Part shown: piece after piece, positions 17,390 to 25,751 of the stretch | Layout: each line of letters opens with the position of its first letter | Position numbering within the stretch: the first letter of the stretch is position 1 | Source: Pseudomonas rhodesiae | GTDB taxonomy: Bacteria > Pseudomonadota > Gammaproteobacteria > Pseudomonadales > Pseudomonadaceae | Direction of reading: 5' to 3' | Length of the DNA stretch: 64,000 bases | Assembly: GCF_007858255.1 (NCBI RefSeq) | Contig: NZ_VFEU01000007.1 | Coordinates: 186,001 to 250,000 of the forward strand | Notes under the pieces: generated by a model | The model's input: only the letters and a program-made list of their open reading frames with translations | The model's database searches: none | What the model was told of the DNA's origin: nothing | Translations under genes and position numbers: made by a program

Positions 17390-17642
17390 GCGGGTGTCCT
17401 CTGGGGGGCCGGCCGGGAGGCCTTTTCGCCTTTTCGAGGTAGGGCCTTTCCCCTTGCACCCCATTCCCTTGCCGTTTCGGCCCTTTGGCCTTTAACCGTT
17501 TCGGTATAGCCGGGCCTGGGTTGCGTCTCCAGCGTCAATGTGGAACCCGCACGAATGGATTGGACGGAGACCTGGCGCTGGCCCCTGCCTATGCTGCGGG
17601 GACGCTACCCCCGGCAGGTAGGCTCTCGCTCAGGAGACTAAG
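17390..17642. other. non-coding region upstream of mobH; direct and inverted repeats
   Basis: This stretch lies between mobH and the divergent toxin-antitoxin promoter and holds no gene I can support. It has a tandem CCTTTTCG pair (17421-17436), two copies of ccgtttcgg (17472-17480 and 17496-17504) and between them the inverted repeat ggccctttggcc (17479-17490). It would carry the mobH promoter and could hold oriT; neither is shown. Confidence 0.5.
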
Positions 17643-17671
17643 TTGACAAATGCGACAAGGGCGACTAGAGT
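17643..17671 (+). promoter_or_regulatory. sigma-70 type promoter of the RES/Xre module
   Basis: TTGACA (17643-17648) and TAGAGT (17666-17671) lie 17 bases apart, about 33 bases upstream of the antitoxin start. The -35 box is a perfect consensus, so it should be a strong promoter unless repressed by the antitoxin. Confidence 0.75.
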
Positions 17672-17704
17672 GAATCCTGTCTCAAACCTGCTTGGGAGAT
17701 GACC

Positions 17705-18331
17705 ATGCCCACCGCCATTGAATTCATTGCCGATCGTCTGCCGCGCGTCACCGTGGAGGACGTGCGCCGTTTCGCGGATACCGTTGAAATCCGGGATGCG
17801 CCGGCTTTCGCGGCCGAGTTGCAGGCGTTCATTCACGAGCGCGTGGAGGCGGTAAAACTGCCAGCCAACCTCGAAGGCGAAACGGTGGAGCAGGCCCTGG
17901 CGCGCAAGGCGGCCGCGCTGCGCACCGAAACGCGCTGGACCCCGACTGAAACCGACGTCCAGCGAGGCCGCGCCGTGTTGCTGGAATCCTTCAACCAGCC
18001 GCACAACCTGCCGATCCCCGAGTACGCCAAGCTGGCGGACAAGTCGCGCCAGCAGATCTACAAGGACATCCTCGCGCGCCGGCTGCTGGCGCTGAATGTG
18101 GGGCCGCGCGGCCAGAAGCTGCCCGACTGGCAGCTCGACCCGGTGAAGCAGCAGTTGACCCAAACCGTGCTTCAAGAGGTCGAGGGCATCGACCACTGGA
18201 CGATCTACCGCGCACTATCCGAACCGCTCGAAGGCTTGGGCGGACGCTCGCCGGTGGATGCGGTGACGCATGGCACAATCGATGACGTGGCCGAAGCGGT
18301 GTTCAACGTGCTGGGCGTCCAGGTGCATTGA
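17705..18331 (+). CDS. antitoxin of RES/Xre (MbcA/ParS-like) module
   Basis: This 208-residue protein is the first gene of a two-gene unit with a RES toxin. The middle has a helix-turn-helix-like YAKLADKSRQQIYKDILARR (about 110-130), and the C-terminus (EPLEGLGGRSPVDAVTHGTI) resembles the DUF2384/MbcA-ParS toxin-binding end. It is longer than most such antitoxins (about 120-150). Of two ATGs 6 bases apart, 17705 is preferred because GGGAG sits 6 bases before it but touches 17699. It probably represses its own promoter (inference). Confidence 0.82.
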   Translation: MPTAIEFIADRLPRVTVEDVRRFADTVEIRDAPAFAAELQAFIHERVEAVKLPANLEGETVEQALARKAAALRTETRWTPTETDVQRGRAVLLESFNQPHNLPIPEYAKLADKSRQQIYKDILARRLLALNVGPRGQKLPDWQLDPVKQQLTQTVLQEVEGIDHWTIYRALSEPLEGLGGRSPVDAVTHGTIDDVAEAVFNVLGVQVH

Positions 18332-18343
18332 GGCAAGACCGCC

Positions 18344-18976
18344 ATGAGCCGCGAACTGCCCTTGTTCTTGATCGATGCGGGTGAACTGCTCCAGCATGTG
18401 AGCCGCGTCGTCTATCGGGGCAGCCCGCTGTACTATGGCCGCAGCGGCACCAATCGCTACGACGACCCGGCGCGGACCTACGGCGTGCTCTACCTGGGCC
18501 GCGACCTGTCCACGGCGCTGATGGAGTCGGTGTTTCACAAGCACCAGTGGCTGGCGGACGAGAAGCGCTCGATTGCGCTGAAGGAAGTCGAGAGCCGGCT
18601 CGTGCGGGCCGTGGGGGTCCTGGACGACGTGCGCTTGGCCGATCTCACGGCCGAGGGTGTCATGGCGGGTTACTTCGGCCTGAACCTGGAACAGTTGGCC
18701 AGCCGCGACTACACGCACACGCAGCAGGTGTCCGCCCAGGTGCATGCGATGCTCGGCGATGATGGCCAGCCGCTGTTCGACGGGGTGCTCTATCCGTCGC
18801 GCAACAACTATCCCGCCAAGAGCATCGCCCTGTTCGAGCGTGCGGCAGCAAGAGTCGGCGTTGTCGATGACATCGACCTGGTGGACCATGTGGACTGGCC
18901 GCGCTTCGTTGCCACGTATCGCGTCGGCGTGGAGCCTGATCCCGGGCCGGTGGAACCGGATGACGAAGCGTCCTGA
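18344..18976 (+). CDS. RES family toxin (NAD+ phosphorylase type)
   Basis: This 210-residue RES-domain protein has the family pattern of Arg, Tyr and Glu: R25 in VVYRGSPLYY, Y50 in VLYLGRDLSTALMESVFH and E61 in the same segment. RES toxins deplete NAD+ in the cell. It starts 12 bases after the antitoxin, with GAGG upstream. The pair sits between mobH and DUF3742, a common cargo point in these elements, and would help keep the ICE. Confidence 0.9.
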   Translation: MSRELPLFLIDAGELLQHVSRVVYRGSPLYYGRSGTNRYDDPARTYGVLYLGRDLSTALMESVFHKHQWLADEKRSIALKEVESRLVRAVGVLDDVRLADLTAEGVMAGYFGLNLEQLASRDYTHTQQVSAQVHAMLGDDGQPLFDGVLYPSRNNYPAKSIALFERAAARVGVVDDIDLVDHVDWPRFVATYRVGVEPDPGPVEPDDEAS

Positions 18977-19060
18977 AGCGGCAAGAGAGCACATTGAAGC
19001 CCCAAACAGAATGAAATGGACCAAACTGGAATAGGCATCCCTCTGTAGCAGGAGACGACC

Positions 19061-19426
19061 ATGAACACCACGACCCGCATCAGCACCGCAGAACGCCTCG
19101 GCCGCACCTTTGGCCGCGGATGGCGCGCCTACGCGCGCGGCGAACGTCGGGCGTCGAACTGGTTGGTGTCCAAGGGGGTGCCGGCGGCCGTTGCCACCGC
19201 GCTCGTGTGGGTGGTCAAGCTGTCTGTGGTGGGATTGCTGCTCTACGTTGCTTTTTGGTTCGCACTCGTGTTGTTGGGCGTCGTGGCGGCGGCGTGGGCT
19301 GCTGCTGCCAATACCTCTGACGAGGACGAGTGGCCTTTCACCGATCTCACAGAACTGCGCAAGACACCGGGCTACGATCCCAATCTGTACAACGATACGT
19401 CGCACGAGTTGTACACCGACGACTGA
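19061..19426 (+). CDS. DUF3742 family ICE membrane protein
   Basis: This 121-residue protein has a basic N-terminus (TAERLGRTFGRGWRAYARGE) and one long hydrophobic hairpin at about 47-85, with an acidic tail (SDEDEWPFTDLTELRKTPGYD). This matches DUF3742, a conserved gene of PFGI-1/clc-type elements usually next to mobH and traG. The role in transfer is unknown. ATG 19061 follows AGGAGA. It is convergent with traG, 11 bases apart. Confidence 0.88.
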   Translation: MNTTTRISTAERLGRTFGRGWRAYARGERRASNWLVSKGVPAAVATALVWVVKLSVVGLLLYVAFWFALVLLGVVAAAWAAAANTSDEDEWPFTDLTELRKTPGYDPNLYNDTSHELYTDD

Positions 19427-19437
19427 CGGACTCCGGG

Positions 19438-20958
19438 CTACTTCAGCTTGCCTCCCGTGAGTGCCCCAGCCCCCTTGCCCCCGGCTTGGCCGGCGCTCTT
19501 GCTGCCGTCCGACAACCCCTGAATGGCATGTCCCGCCCGAATTCCAACCCAGGTCAGGCTTGCCAGCCAGAATCCTGGCAGCACCAGGAACATCGTGCCC
19601 GCGACGAACATCAAGAGCATGTCGCCGAACGCATTGTTCAGCCCCACCAGCGGGTCGAAGTTCGTGTGTGGCCGGTTCCAGCCAAAGCCCCAGCCATAGA
19701 GCGCATCGAGGATAGTGCTGTCGATCCAGCGAGCGAGCTGGAACCAGAAATCCACGAAGAACAGCGCGAATTGCACGACGCTGACCGTGACGACCGTCTT
19801 CAGGTCATAGGTGCCCACGACCAGCACGAGCGGGATGCAGATGACCAGCGCCATCTTGAGCAAGGCGAGGACCATGGGTAGAGACTGTCTCACGACGTCC
19901 ATGGCGGGAAACGCGGCAATCGCGCCGACGGCCATCCCAACGTCTCCCGTGGCCCGTGTCACGATGTTCGGCAAGGTCTTGTCGATCTGGCCTCCGTAGT
20001 CCGTATAGACGCTGCCCTGGTTCAACTTCTGCTGCCGCGGTGACGCGATGGCTCGGATCACCGAGTCGTCCACCTCGGCCCGGCTCAGGAACCCGGCCCA
20101 GCCCGCCAGGCGACTCAACAGGCTCGGGTCCACCTGACCCAGCAGGCGTGCCCGCAGGCCGTTACTTCCATCGCTCCACCACTGGCGGCAGGTCGGGTAG
20201 CCGCCACCGCTGGCCACCTGCGCAAGCCCTGCGTCGCGGGTGCTGTCATAGGGCCAGTCCTCGCGTGGGGTGCTGGAACGGTATGTGTCGTAGTAGCCGT
20301 TCGTGTCGGTGAAGAACCGCGATCCGATCCAGGTCACGTCGTGCATCTGCTGCTCATCGAGCTGAGGGCGCTGCATGAACAATTTGGCCCGTGCAGGCCC
20401 ATAGCAATCCCGCGAGAAATCCGCTACTTCCTGAGCCAGCACCGGGTCATCGATGCGCGTAGCGTCGATCTCCATGCGCATCTGCCGCAGGTCCGTGCCG
20501 CACGGGATCGCTGCCACCGAAGCGCCCGTGACGGCGCGCGAGAGCGCGTGCATGAACGCCCACCACACCGGCACCTTCGCCGACTGGTTGTTGATGGTGC
20601 TGAAGGACTGCGACCAGCCGGTATCCCCGGGCTGCGCCACGCTGACCTGGCACTGGGCCGAGCGCGAGCTGTCGTACTGGATGGTGTTCAGGTCCACGTC
20701 GATGAACGGAATGCCGGCGAACATCACCACCACGATGGCGACGAAGACCCGGTTCTCGATGCGGGCGGCGCTCAGCACGCCTTTGTTGCCCTCGTCGGCG
20801 CCTTCCGCACGGGCCTTCAACCACTCCTGCACGATGATGGCGACGAAAGGCAGCGCGAATACCCCGCTGGATACGAGGACCGCCCAGATGCCGTTGTTGA
20901 CGATCCAGGACACGAGGGTTAGGTAGTACTCCAGGTAGTCGGTCGTGAAAAGCGTCAT
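19438..20958 (-). CDS. traG: conjugal transfer protein TraG (N-terminal domain type)
   Basis: This 506-residue inner-membrane protein of the mating pair system has several hydrophobic segments at the N-terminus, a large periplasmic part with six or more Cys, and further membrane segments near 355-470. Motifs include TDYLEYYLTLVSWIVNNGIW at the start and NAFGDMLLMFVAGTMFLVLP near the end. In these ICEs TraG helps pilus assembly and mating-pair stabilisation. It is the last gene of a minus-strand transfer operon; the C-terminus is Gly/Lys-rich. Confidence 0.92.
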   Translation of the reverse strand: MTLFTTDYLEYYLTLVSWIVNNGIWAVLVSSGVFALPFVAIIVQEWLKARAEGADEGNKGVLSAARIENRVFVAIVVVMFAGIPFIDVDLNTIQYDSSRSAQCQVSVAQPGDTGWSQSFSTINNQSAKVPVWWAFMHALSRAVTGASVAAIPCGTDLRQMRMEIDATRIDDPVLAQEVADFSRDCYGPARAKLFMQRPQLDEQQMHDVTWIGSRFFTDTNGYYDTYRSSTPREDWPYDSTRDAGLAQVASGGGYPTCRQWWSDGSNGLRARLLGQVDPSLLSRLAGWAGFLSRAEVDDSVIRAIASPRQQKLNQGSVYTDYGGQIDKTLPNIVTRATGDVGMAVGAIAAFPAMDVVRQSLPMVLALLKMALVICIPLVLVVGTYDLKTVVTVSVVQFALFFVDFWFQLARWIDSTILDALYGWGFGWNRPHTNFDPLVGLNNAFGDMLLMFVAGTMFLVLPGFWLASLTWVGIRAGHAIQGLSDGSKSAGQAGGKGAGALTGGKLK

Positions 20959-20971
20959 GGCCTCGATCCCC

Positions 20972-21331
20972 TCAAGCGGCCTGCATCAACAGGCTGGCTT
21001 CCAGCGCCACGATGGCAACAATGCCGGCGACCTCAGCGCGAATCAGCCGGCGTCGGGCCAGCGTGCTGTCCTCGCGCGCCAGCAGCCGCCGCCGCATCCA
21101 GACCCAGCCGCAGGCCGTCGCCCCGTACAGGAACAACCGCCACACGAAGAAGTAGCCCGATGCGGCCGCGAGCCACCGCTCCCAGCCGGCCACGCTGCCA
21201 ACGAGATAGATGCCGGCGATGTTGGCGCCCACCGCAGCGGCGACGATCACGGCCGCCCACAGCAGTGCTTTCGCCGCACGCCGGCTGATGAGCCAGCGCA
21301 AGGGGCGCCAGGCCATGCGCTCCGCGCTCAT
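20972..21331 (-). CDS. conserved ICE membrane protein
   Basis: This 119-residue protein has three hydrophobic segments (about 20-45, 52-72 and 100-118) and many Arg residues between. It lies between traG and the PFL_4711-like gene, as in related elements, and its start overlaps that gene's stop (ATGA). It probably sits in the inner membrane as part of the mating apparatus; no function is known. Confidence 0.8.
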   Translation of the reverse strand: MSAERMAWRPLRWLISRRAAKALLWAAVIVAAAVGANIAGIYLVGSVAGWERWLAAASGYFFVWRLFLYGATACGWVWMRRRLLAREDSTLARRRLIRAEVAGIVAIVALEASLLMQAA

Positions 21332-22722
21332 GGCCGGCCTCCCGGATTGCCCTTCTGCAACTGGTCGAGGCGGTCGGGCACCGGATCGCCCTCATAGATG
21401 CCGCGCGAGCCTGCCGCGCGCGTGCCATGGCGCTGGATGATGGCCATCGGCGAGTTGTTCGCCAGCTCGCGCCGCAGTTCAAGTTCGGTCTTGAGGTTGC
21501 GGATCTCCCGGTCGAGCGTGTCGCTCTCGTGGTTCACGGCCTCGACTGCCAACTCGTTGGCTGCCACGTTGGGCTCTTTCTTGCCGGTGAGCAGCGTGCG
21601 CTGGAGCAGCAGTGCCTTCTCCAGCACCGACGAAAGCGCCACCTCGGACGCGAGGCGCCGCGCCAGCAGGTCCTGGTCCGGCTCGTCGCGCAGCGCCTCG
21701 ATGACGCCGCGCGTGATCGGCAGCGACGTGCTGCCGGCCTCGCGCAAGTTCTCGAAGGTGGTGTTGCGCACGCCGGAAACCAGTTCCTGCAAGACTTCCA
21801 GCTTGGCTTCGTACTCCTCCTGGATCAGCGGCGTCAGCCCGACGCCGGGCACCGTCTCGGTCTTGGTGCAGGAATCGCACGTGCGCTGCACCTGTTCCCC
21901 GAGGACCCGGGTGGCCCATTCGGTCGCCTGCTGCGGCGACGTCCAGGTCTGGCAGGACAGGCTCGCGCAACTGGTGGACGCGATGGAGGATGTGTCCGTC
22001 ACGCCGCGCCCGTTGACCAGGTTGTAGCCCGCGCGGGTGACGTCGCCGACCACGCGGATGGCGGACTGGCCTGCGCCACCGGCATTGCTGCCGCCCACCC
22101 AGGGAAGGCCGTCGTTGCCGCGGCGCGTCTCGGCCTGCTCGACGGCCGACACGGCATCGTTGCTGCCAACCGCGTCACGCAAGGCCATGCCTTCGGCCAT
22201 CTGGCTCCAGCCAAGCTGGCCACCCGCAGTCTCGGCCATCTTCTCCGCCATGGCGCGGCACGTCAGCTTGGAGCGGTCGAAGTCCAGCCGCGCCTGCAGC
22301 ACGCCGTTGGTCAGCAGGTTGTACAGGCCCGGATCGGCGCGCTGAATGATCAGCGCCGGCAGCGATGCAACCGCGCTGGTCGCGCTCTGGATCACGTTGC
22401 TCATGATCTGCTGAAAGCCGTTCGTGATGCCGTTGAGCTGATTGCGCAGCGTGGTCTGGATGCTCATGTCGCCGCAGATCAGGTTGCTGTTCCACCCCAC
22501 GCCGACCCCGATGGAGCGCATGCCGGCCGCGCGGCCCATGGACACCGCACTGCCACCGCCGATCGAGTACATGACGTCATCGCCGAGGACGGGGCCGCTG
22601 TTCTGGTATCCGACCTGCGCCCACGCCAGGCCGCAGACCAGAGCGAGCGGGCCGGCCAGCGCCTTCGGGCGCAGCAGGCGGCACGCCTTGGCGGAAAGGT
22701 TCATCGATTCAGGACGCTTCAT
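21328..22722 (-). CDS. integrating conjugative element protein, PFL_4711 family (TraH-like)
   Basis: This 464-residue exported protein has a signal peptide to about residue 35 (ALVCGLAWA|QV). It has paired Cys such as TCDSCTKTE and SCASLSCQTW, and a coiled-coil rich C-terminus. Position, length and Cys pattern match the PFL_4711 family (TIGR03755), a TraH-like pilus assembly protein in the periplasm. Two ATGs compete near the start; 22722 is kept, 22704 is possible. It is followed by the small membrane gene with overlap. Confidence 0.9.
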   Translation of the reverse strand: MKRPESMNLSAKACRLLRPKALAGPLALVCGLAWAQVGYQNSGPVLGDDVMYSIGGGSAVSMGRAAGMRSIGVGVGWNSNLICGDMSIQTTLRNQLNGITNGFQQIMSNVIQSATSAVASLPALIIQRADPGLYNLLTNGVLQARLDFDRSKLTCRAMAEKMAETAGGQLGWSQMAEGMALRDAVGSNDAVSAVEQAETRRGNDGLPWVGGSNAGGAGQSAIRVVGDVTRAGYNLVNGRGVTDTSSIASTSCASLSCQTWTSPQQATEWATRVLGEQVQRTCDSCTKTETVPGVGLTPLIQEEYEAKLEVLQELVSGVRNTTFENLREAGSTSLPITRGVIEALRDEPDQDLLARRLASEVALSSVLEKALLLQRTLLTGKKEPNVAANELAVEAVNHESDTLDREIRNLKTELELRRELANNSPMAIIQRHGTRAAGSRGIYEGDPVPDRLDQLQKGNPGGRP

Positions 22723-22731
22723 CGTGGCACC

Positions 22732-23682
22732 TCAGAGGAAATCGACGCTGCCCAGGAACACCTGCCCGCGGCGTTCGCAGCACGCATAGGGACGCCACAG
22801 CGCCCAGGCGTAGTCGCCTTGTTGGGCCTGGGTCAGCGTGCCGCTGTGCGGGAACACCACGCAGGTGTTGGACAGGCGCGGCGTCAGCTCCTGCCACTTG
22901 CCCGTAGAGGCATCACCCTCCATCAGCGCGCCGGCCGGCCAGTAGCCGTCGCGGGCGTTGACAAGCAGCGGCTGGTACACGTGGATCTGCCCGCGGCGCG
23001 TGACGACATCACCGGCGCGCTGGGCCACGACGGCCCCGGATTTGTAGTCATCGGTCTGATGCAGGAAGCCGCCGCGCGGATAGACATTGCCCCAGAGGTT
23101 CATCGTGGTGCGCGCACCGACCTCGCGCATGCCCGGAATCAACGCCTCCGGGTAGGCCATTTCAGGCACGTTGTAGCGCCAAGCCAGCGTGTCCAGGGTG
23201 CTGAGTAGATACGGCATGAAGGCCGTGCCCGCGCCTTGGCAGAAATAGCCCGACGACGATGCGAACTGGTTGAATACCTCGCCGCCAGGATGGCCGATGA
23301 CATCGCTGTTCTTGAATTTGGCGAGGTTGTTTTCGTGGTCTTCGTTCGTGGTCCCATCCCCACCTGCCTGTGCGGATGGGTTGGGCGTGCTCATCGCCTG
23401 CACCTCGACCCAGGGGTTCTCTCCGGTGTTGCTGTAGCTGGAGACGACCGCATCGGGCACGTAGTGCCGGACCTTGGTGGATGTGCGCACCGTGCAGCCC
23501 GTCCAGGTGCAGTAGAGCCAGTAGCAGATGCCCACCACCCGGTACTCCAGGCAGTCCGGCGACATGACGGAGGACACGATGGTGGCGGTGTTCAAGGCGT
23601 AGCTGCCCGTGGCGCTGATCAGCAGCAGCGAGGCCACGGCGACGCGCAGGCGGCGCAGCAGGTCGAATGGGCGATGGGTCAC
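22732..23682 (-). CDS. integrating conjugative element protein, PFL_4710 family (TraU-like)
   Basis: This is a 316-residue exported Cys-rich protein. It uses GTG at 23682, which overlaps the stop of the PFL_4709-like gene (GTGA); an ATG far upstream in the frame has no homology. A signal peptide ends near residue 28 (ATGSYA|LN), and the TraU-like core begins with SSVMSPDCLEYRVVGICYWL and CTWTGCTV. Members are periplasmic or outer-membrane assembly factors of the transfer pilus. Disulphides are expected, in keeping with the thioredoxin-fold gene in this cluster. Confidence 0.92.
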   Translation of the reverse strand: MTHRPFDLLRRLRVAVASLLLISATGSYALNTATIVSSVMSPDCLEYRVVGICYWLYCTWTGCTVRTSTKVRHYVPDAVVSSYSNTGENPWVEVQAMSTPNPSAQAGGDGTTNEDHENNLAKFKNSDVIGHPGGEVFNQFASSSGYFCQGAGTAFMPYLLSTLDTLAWRYNVPEMAYPEALIPGMREVGARTTMNLWGNVYPRGGFLHQTDDYKSGAVVAQRAGDVVTRRGQIHVYQPLLVNARDGYWPAGALMEGDASTGKWQELTPRLSNTCVVFPHSGTLTQAQQGDYAWALWRPYACCERRGQVFLGSVDFL

Positions 23683-24125
23683 GGCTGCGTCCTCCGGTGT
23701 TGCTCGATGCGCGCGACGGCCCGGGCCACGTCCGGCTCGCCATAGACCACAAAGCGTTGATCCACCACGACGGCCGGGATGGTCGTGACACCCAAACTCC
23801 ATGCGTCGGTGACGCCCTGGTAGGCGGTGCCGATGCGGCGCTGAAGATCGGTGCCGCCTTGCTTCAGGCGTTGCCGGACGATGGCTGCTGCCCGCTCAGG
23901 GTCGGCTGGAAGATTCGCGGAAAGCTCGGCCTCGATCCGGGGCGTTTCGCCCAACTCGATCAGTCGCTCGCCGCCCATGGTCTTGACCGGGTGGCGGCTG
24001 TCGGTGACGACCACCACGTCGGCGGCGAAGGTGGCCGGGCTGAACACCGCCAGAGACGTCGGCAGCGCCACGGCCAGGCCAAGGGTTCGCCAGCCTGGTG
24101 CGAACCGGGTAAAAGCTGCTGGCAT
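23679..24125 (-). CDS. integrating conjugative element protein, PFL_4709 family
   Basis: This 148-residue exported protein has a signal peptide (to about 34, FSPATFA|AD), then a thioredoxin-like strand DVVVVTDSRHPVKTM, and WSLGVTTIPAVVVDQRFVVY near 110-130. This matches the PFL_4709 family (TIGR03757). It has no CxxC, so it is unlikely to be a redox enzyme; related proteins pair with TraU-like partners as TrbC/TraW-type factors. It is coupled to the PFL_4710 gene downstream. Confidence 0.9.
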   Translation of the reverse strand: MPAAFTRFAPGWRTLGLAVALPTSLAVFSPATFAADVVVVTDSRHPVKTMGGERLIELGETPRIEAELSANLPADPERAAAIVRQRLKQGGTDLQRRIGTAYQGVTDAWSLGVTTIPAVVVDQRFVVYGEPDVARAVARIEQHRRTQP

Positions 24126-24235
24126 GTCATGTGCCCCGGAAGTTGATCAGGGCCATAGTCAAACGCCGAACCCCAGGCGGCCCCAACAAACAATGCGCAT
24201 CGCGGCCACCCCGCATACCTGCTTGCGTCGCCGCA

Positions 24236-24264
24236 AAGAAAAAAGCGGAGGCCGAAGCCTCCGC
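24236..24264 (-). terminator. intrinsic terminator after the RadC-like gene
   Basis: On the minus strand there is a perfect 8-bp stem (GCGGAGGC/GCCTCCGC, 24245-24264) with a TTCG loop, followed by a run of six or more T (24236-24244). It lies 26 bases past the stop of the RadC-like gene and should end that single-gene unit. Confidence 0.92.
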
Positions 24265-24289
24265 GCTGATCAACGAAGCAGTGCAACCC

Positions 24290-24784
24290 TTACAGCAGGC
24301 CGGACTCCGCAAAGGAGAACGGGGCACCCTGGCCGACGATGATGTGGTCCAGTACCCGCACATCGATGAGCGCCAGCGCGGCCTGCAGTTGCTGGGTCAG
24401 CATGCGATCCGCGCTCGACGGCTCGGAAATGCCCGAGGGGTGCTGGTGCGCGAAGACCACCGCGGCGGCCTTCAACTCCAGCACACGCTGCACGACGACA
24501 CGCGGATAGACCGAAGTCGAGTTGATCGTGCCCCTGAACAACGGCTCGTAGGCCAGCACCTGGTGCATGCTGTCCAGGAACACCGCGGCGAATATCTCAT
24601 TGGGCTCGGCGACCAGCTTCACGCGCAGGTAGTCGCGCACGGCCGTGGGGTCGAGGAGTTTCGCACCCGCTTTGAAAACCCGCTTCTCCAGCAGTGCAAT
24701 GGCTTGCTGGATGATCCAGTCCTCGTGTTGGGCAGCGATGGCGGAAAGCGACTCCAGGCAGGAGTCATTGACGACGAAAGACAT
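24290..24784 (-). CDS. RadC-like JAB-domain protein
   Basis: This 164-residue protein has the RadC/JAB metalloprotease-like fold. The metal motif is HQHPSG near residue 119 with SSAD following, and IVGQGAPFSFAESGLL closes the chain, as in mobile-element RadC proteins. The usual N-terminal HhH part of chromosomal RadC is reduced. The function is unsettled; plasmid and ICE copies may act on ssDNA or in anti-restriction. ATG 24784 is preceded by GGAGG. It is a unit of its own, with a structured leader (24855-24995) and its own terminator. Confidence 0.88.
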   Translation of the reverse strand: MSFVVNDSCLESLSAIAAQHEDWIIQQAIALLEKRVFKAGAKLLDPTAVRDYLRVKLVAEPNEIFAAVFLDSMHQVLAYEPLFRGTINSTSVYPRVVVQRVLELKAAAVVFAHQHPSGISEPSSADRMLTQQLQAALALIDVRVLDHIIVGQGAPFSFAESGLL

Positions 24785-24854
24785 GGCGAACCTCCAGACG
24801 GTGAGATCGGAGGGCGCGCGCCCTGGGAGGGCAAGCCCTCCTGGGGAACGAACA

Positions 24855-24995
24855 AGGTGCATCCATCACCGCGGCAGCGGTGATCGTTCGCGGCCAGGAT
24901 GCGAGGCGAACGGGTTTCGGTCAGCGCAGTGGACTGCGCCGTAGCCTTGAAGACCGGGGCTACCTGGGCATGTCGCCGACGACGTCGGCAGGCAT
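24855..24995 (-). ncRNA. structured 5' leader element, copy A (before RadC-like gene)
   Basis: This copy reads on the minus strand. The helices are: gccgac/gtcggc (24975-24980 with 24984-24989), gtagcc/ggctac (24941-24946 with 24958-24963), gcgcagt/actgcgc (24924-24930 with 24933-24939), and gcatcc/ggatgc (24859-24864 with 24897-24902) which encloses tcaccgc/gcggtga (24866-24872 with 24877-24883). Three more copies (54893-55030, 56546-56655 and 58790-58925) keep the same order of helices with changed but paired bases. Its 5' part overlaps the last codons of the thioredoxin-fold gene. It should be a cis-acting RNA; the ligand or partner is unknown. Confidence 0.75.
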
Positions 24996-25727
24996 TTCCG
25001 ATGTAGTAGGTGTGGCGGCGGGATCGCCGGCCGCGAGCATGTCCATGGCCGACAGCAAGGCATCGCCCTCGATCGGACCCTGCAGTAGGATCGCCTTGCC
25101 GGTTTCGCGATCGTGCAGCCGCAGCGACGGCGTGGCGGTCACGCCGCTGCTCGTGGCTTCCGCCGTCTGGGTGCGGATCGGCGCCTCGGGCCGTTCGCTC
25201 GCCAGACACTGCTCGATGGCTGGCGTAAGGTCGGGGTACCGCAGGTCCTCGGGCAAGCCCTGGCCGTCGCTGCGCGTGTGGGCATAGACCCACTCGACAG
25301 CCTGCCAGAAGGCGGCATGGCCGCCAGATTCGCCGGCGCACTCCGCCAGGCTCGCTTCGGCAGACGCGGCCGGCTCATGCGCGGCCAACGGGAGGTGGTG
25401 CCATTGCAAGGCCACGTCCGCGTTGCCGGCCACCCAACGCTTGAGCACTGGGAAATAGGATCGGCAGAACGGGCATTCGAGGTCCGCGTAGAGCGTCAGC
25501 GTGAAACGCCCTTCCGGATTTCCCATCTGCCACGGAGGCCCGGCCACCTGCGTCACGCTGACCGGCGTTGAAGTCTGGGGAGTGGACTTGCCAGAATAGC
25601 GGGACACGAGCCAGATCAGCAGCAGCGCTACCAGCACGGCGGCCAACACCCAGGGCCAGCTGAGCCTCCAGCGCCGACGGCGGAACGCCTGTACCTGCAT
25701 CGGAATGGATGGGCGTTTCTGTTCCAT
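24960..25727 (-). CDS. membrane-anchored thioredoxin-fold (DsbA/DsbC-like) protein
   Basis: This 255-residue protein has one N-terminal membrane helix (about 25-43) and a thioredoxin-fold domain with the redox motif ECPFCRSYFPV near residue 85, as in DsbA/Thiol oxidoreductases; a cis-Pro loop is present as VTATPSLRL near 198. It would form or isomerise disulphides in the Cys-rich TraU- and TraH-like proteins of the same cluster. The last 12 codons lie inside the structured RNA copy A. ATG 25727 has GGAGAA upstream. Confidence 0.88.
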   Translation of the reverse strand: MEQKRPSIPMQVQAFRRRRWRLSWPWVLAAVLVALLLIWLVSRYSGKSTPQTSTPVSVTQVAGPPWQMGNPEGRFTLTLYADLECPFCRSYFPVLKRWVAGNADVALQWHHLPLAAHEPAASAEASLAECAGESGGHAAFWQAVEWVYAHTRSDGQGLPEDLRYPDLTPAIEQCLASERPEAPIRTQTAEATSSGVTATPSLRLHDRETGKAILLQGPIEGDALLSAMDMLAAGDPAATPTTSEMPADVVGDMPR

Positions 25728-25751
25728 GGCGTTCTCCGGTGTACGGCAGAT

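Noticed and set aside
21427..23208. Plus-strand frame of nearly 600 codons opposite PFL_4711 and PFL_4710 homologues.
   Set aside because: Antisense to conserved transfer genes; composition is low in recognisable motifs.
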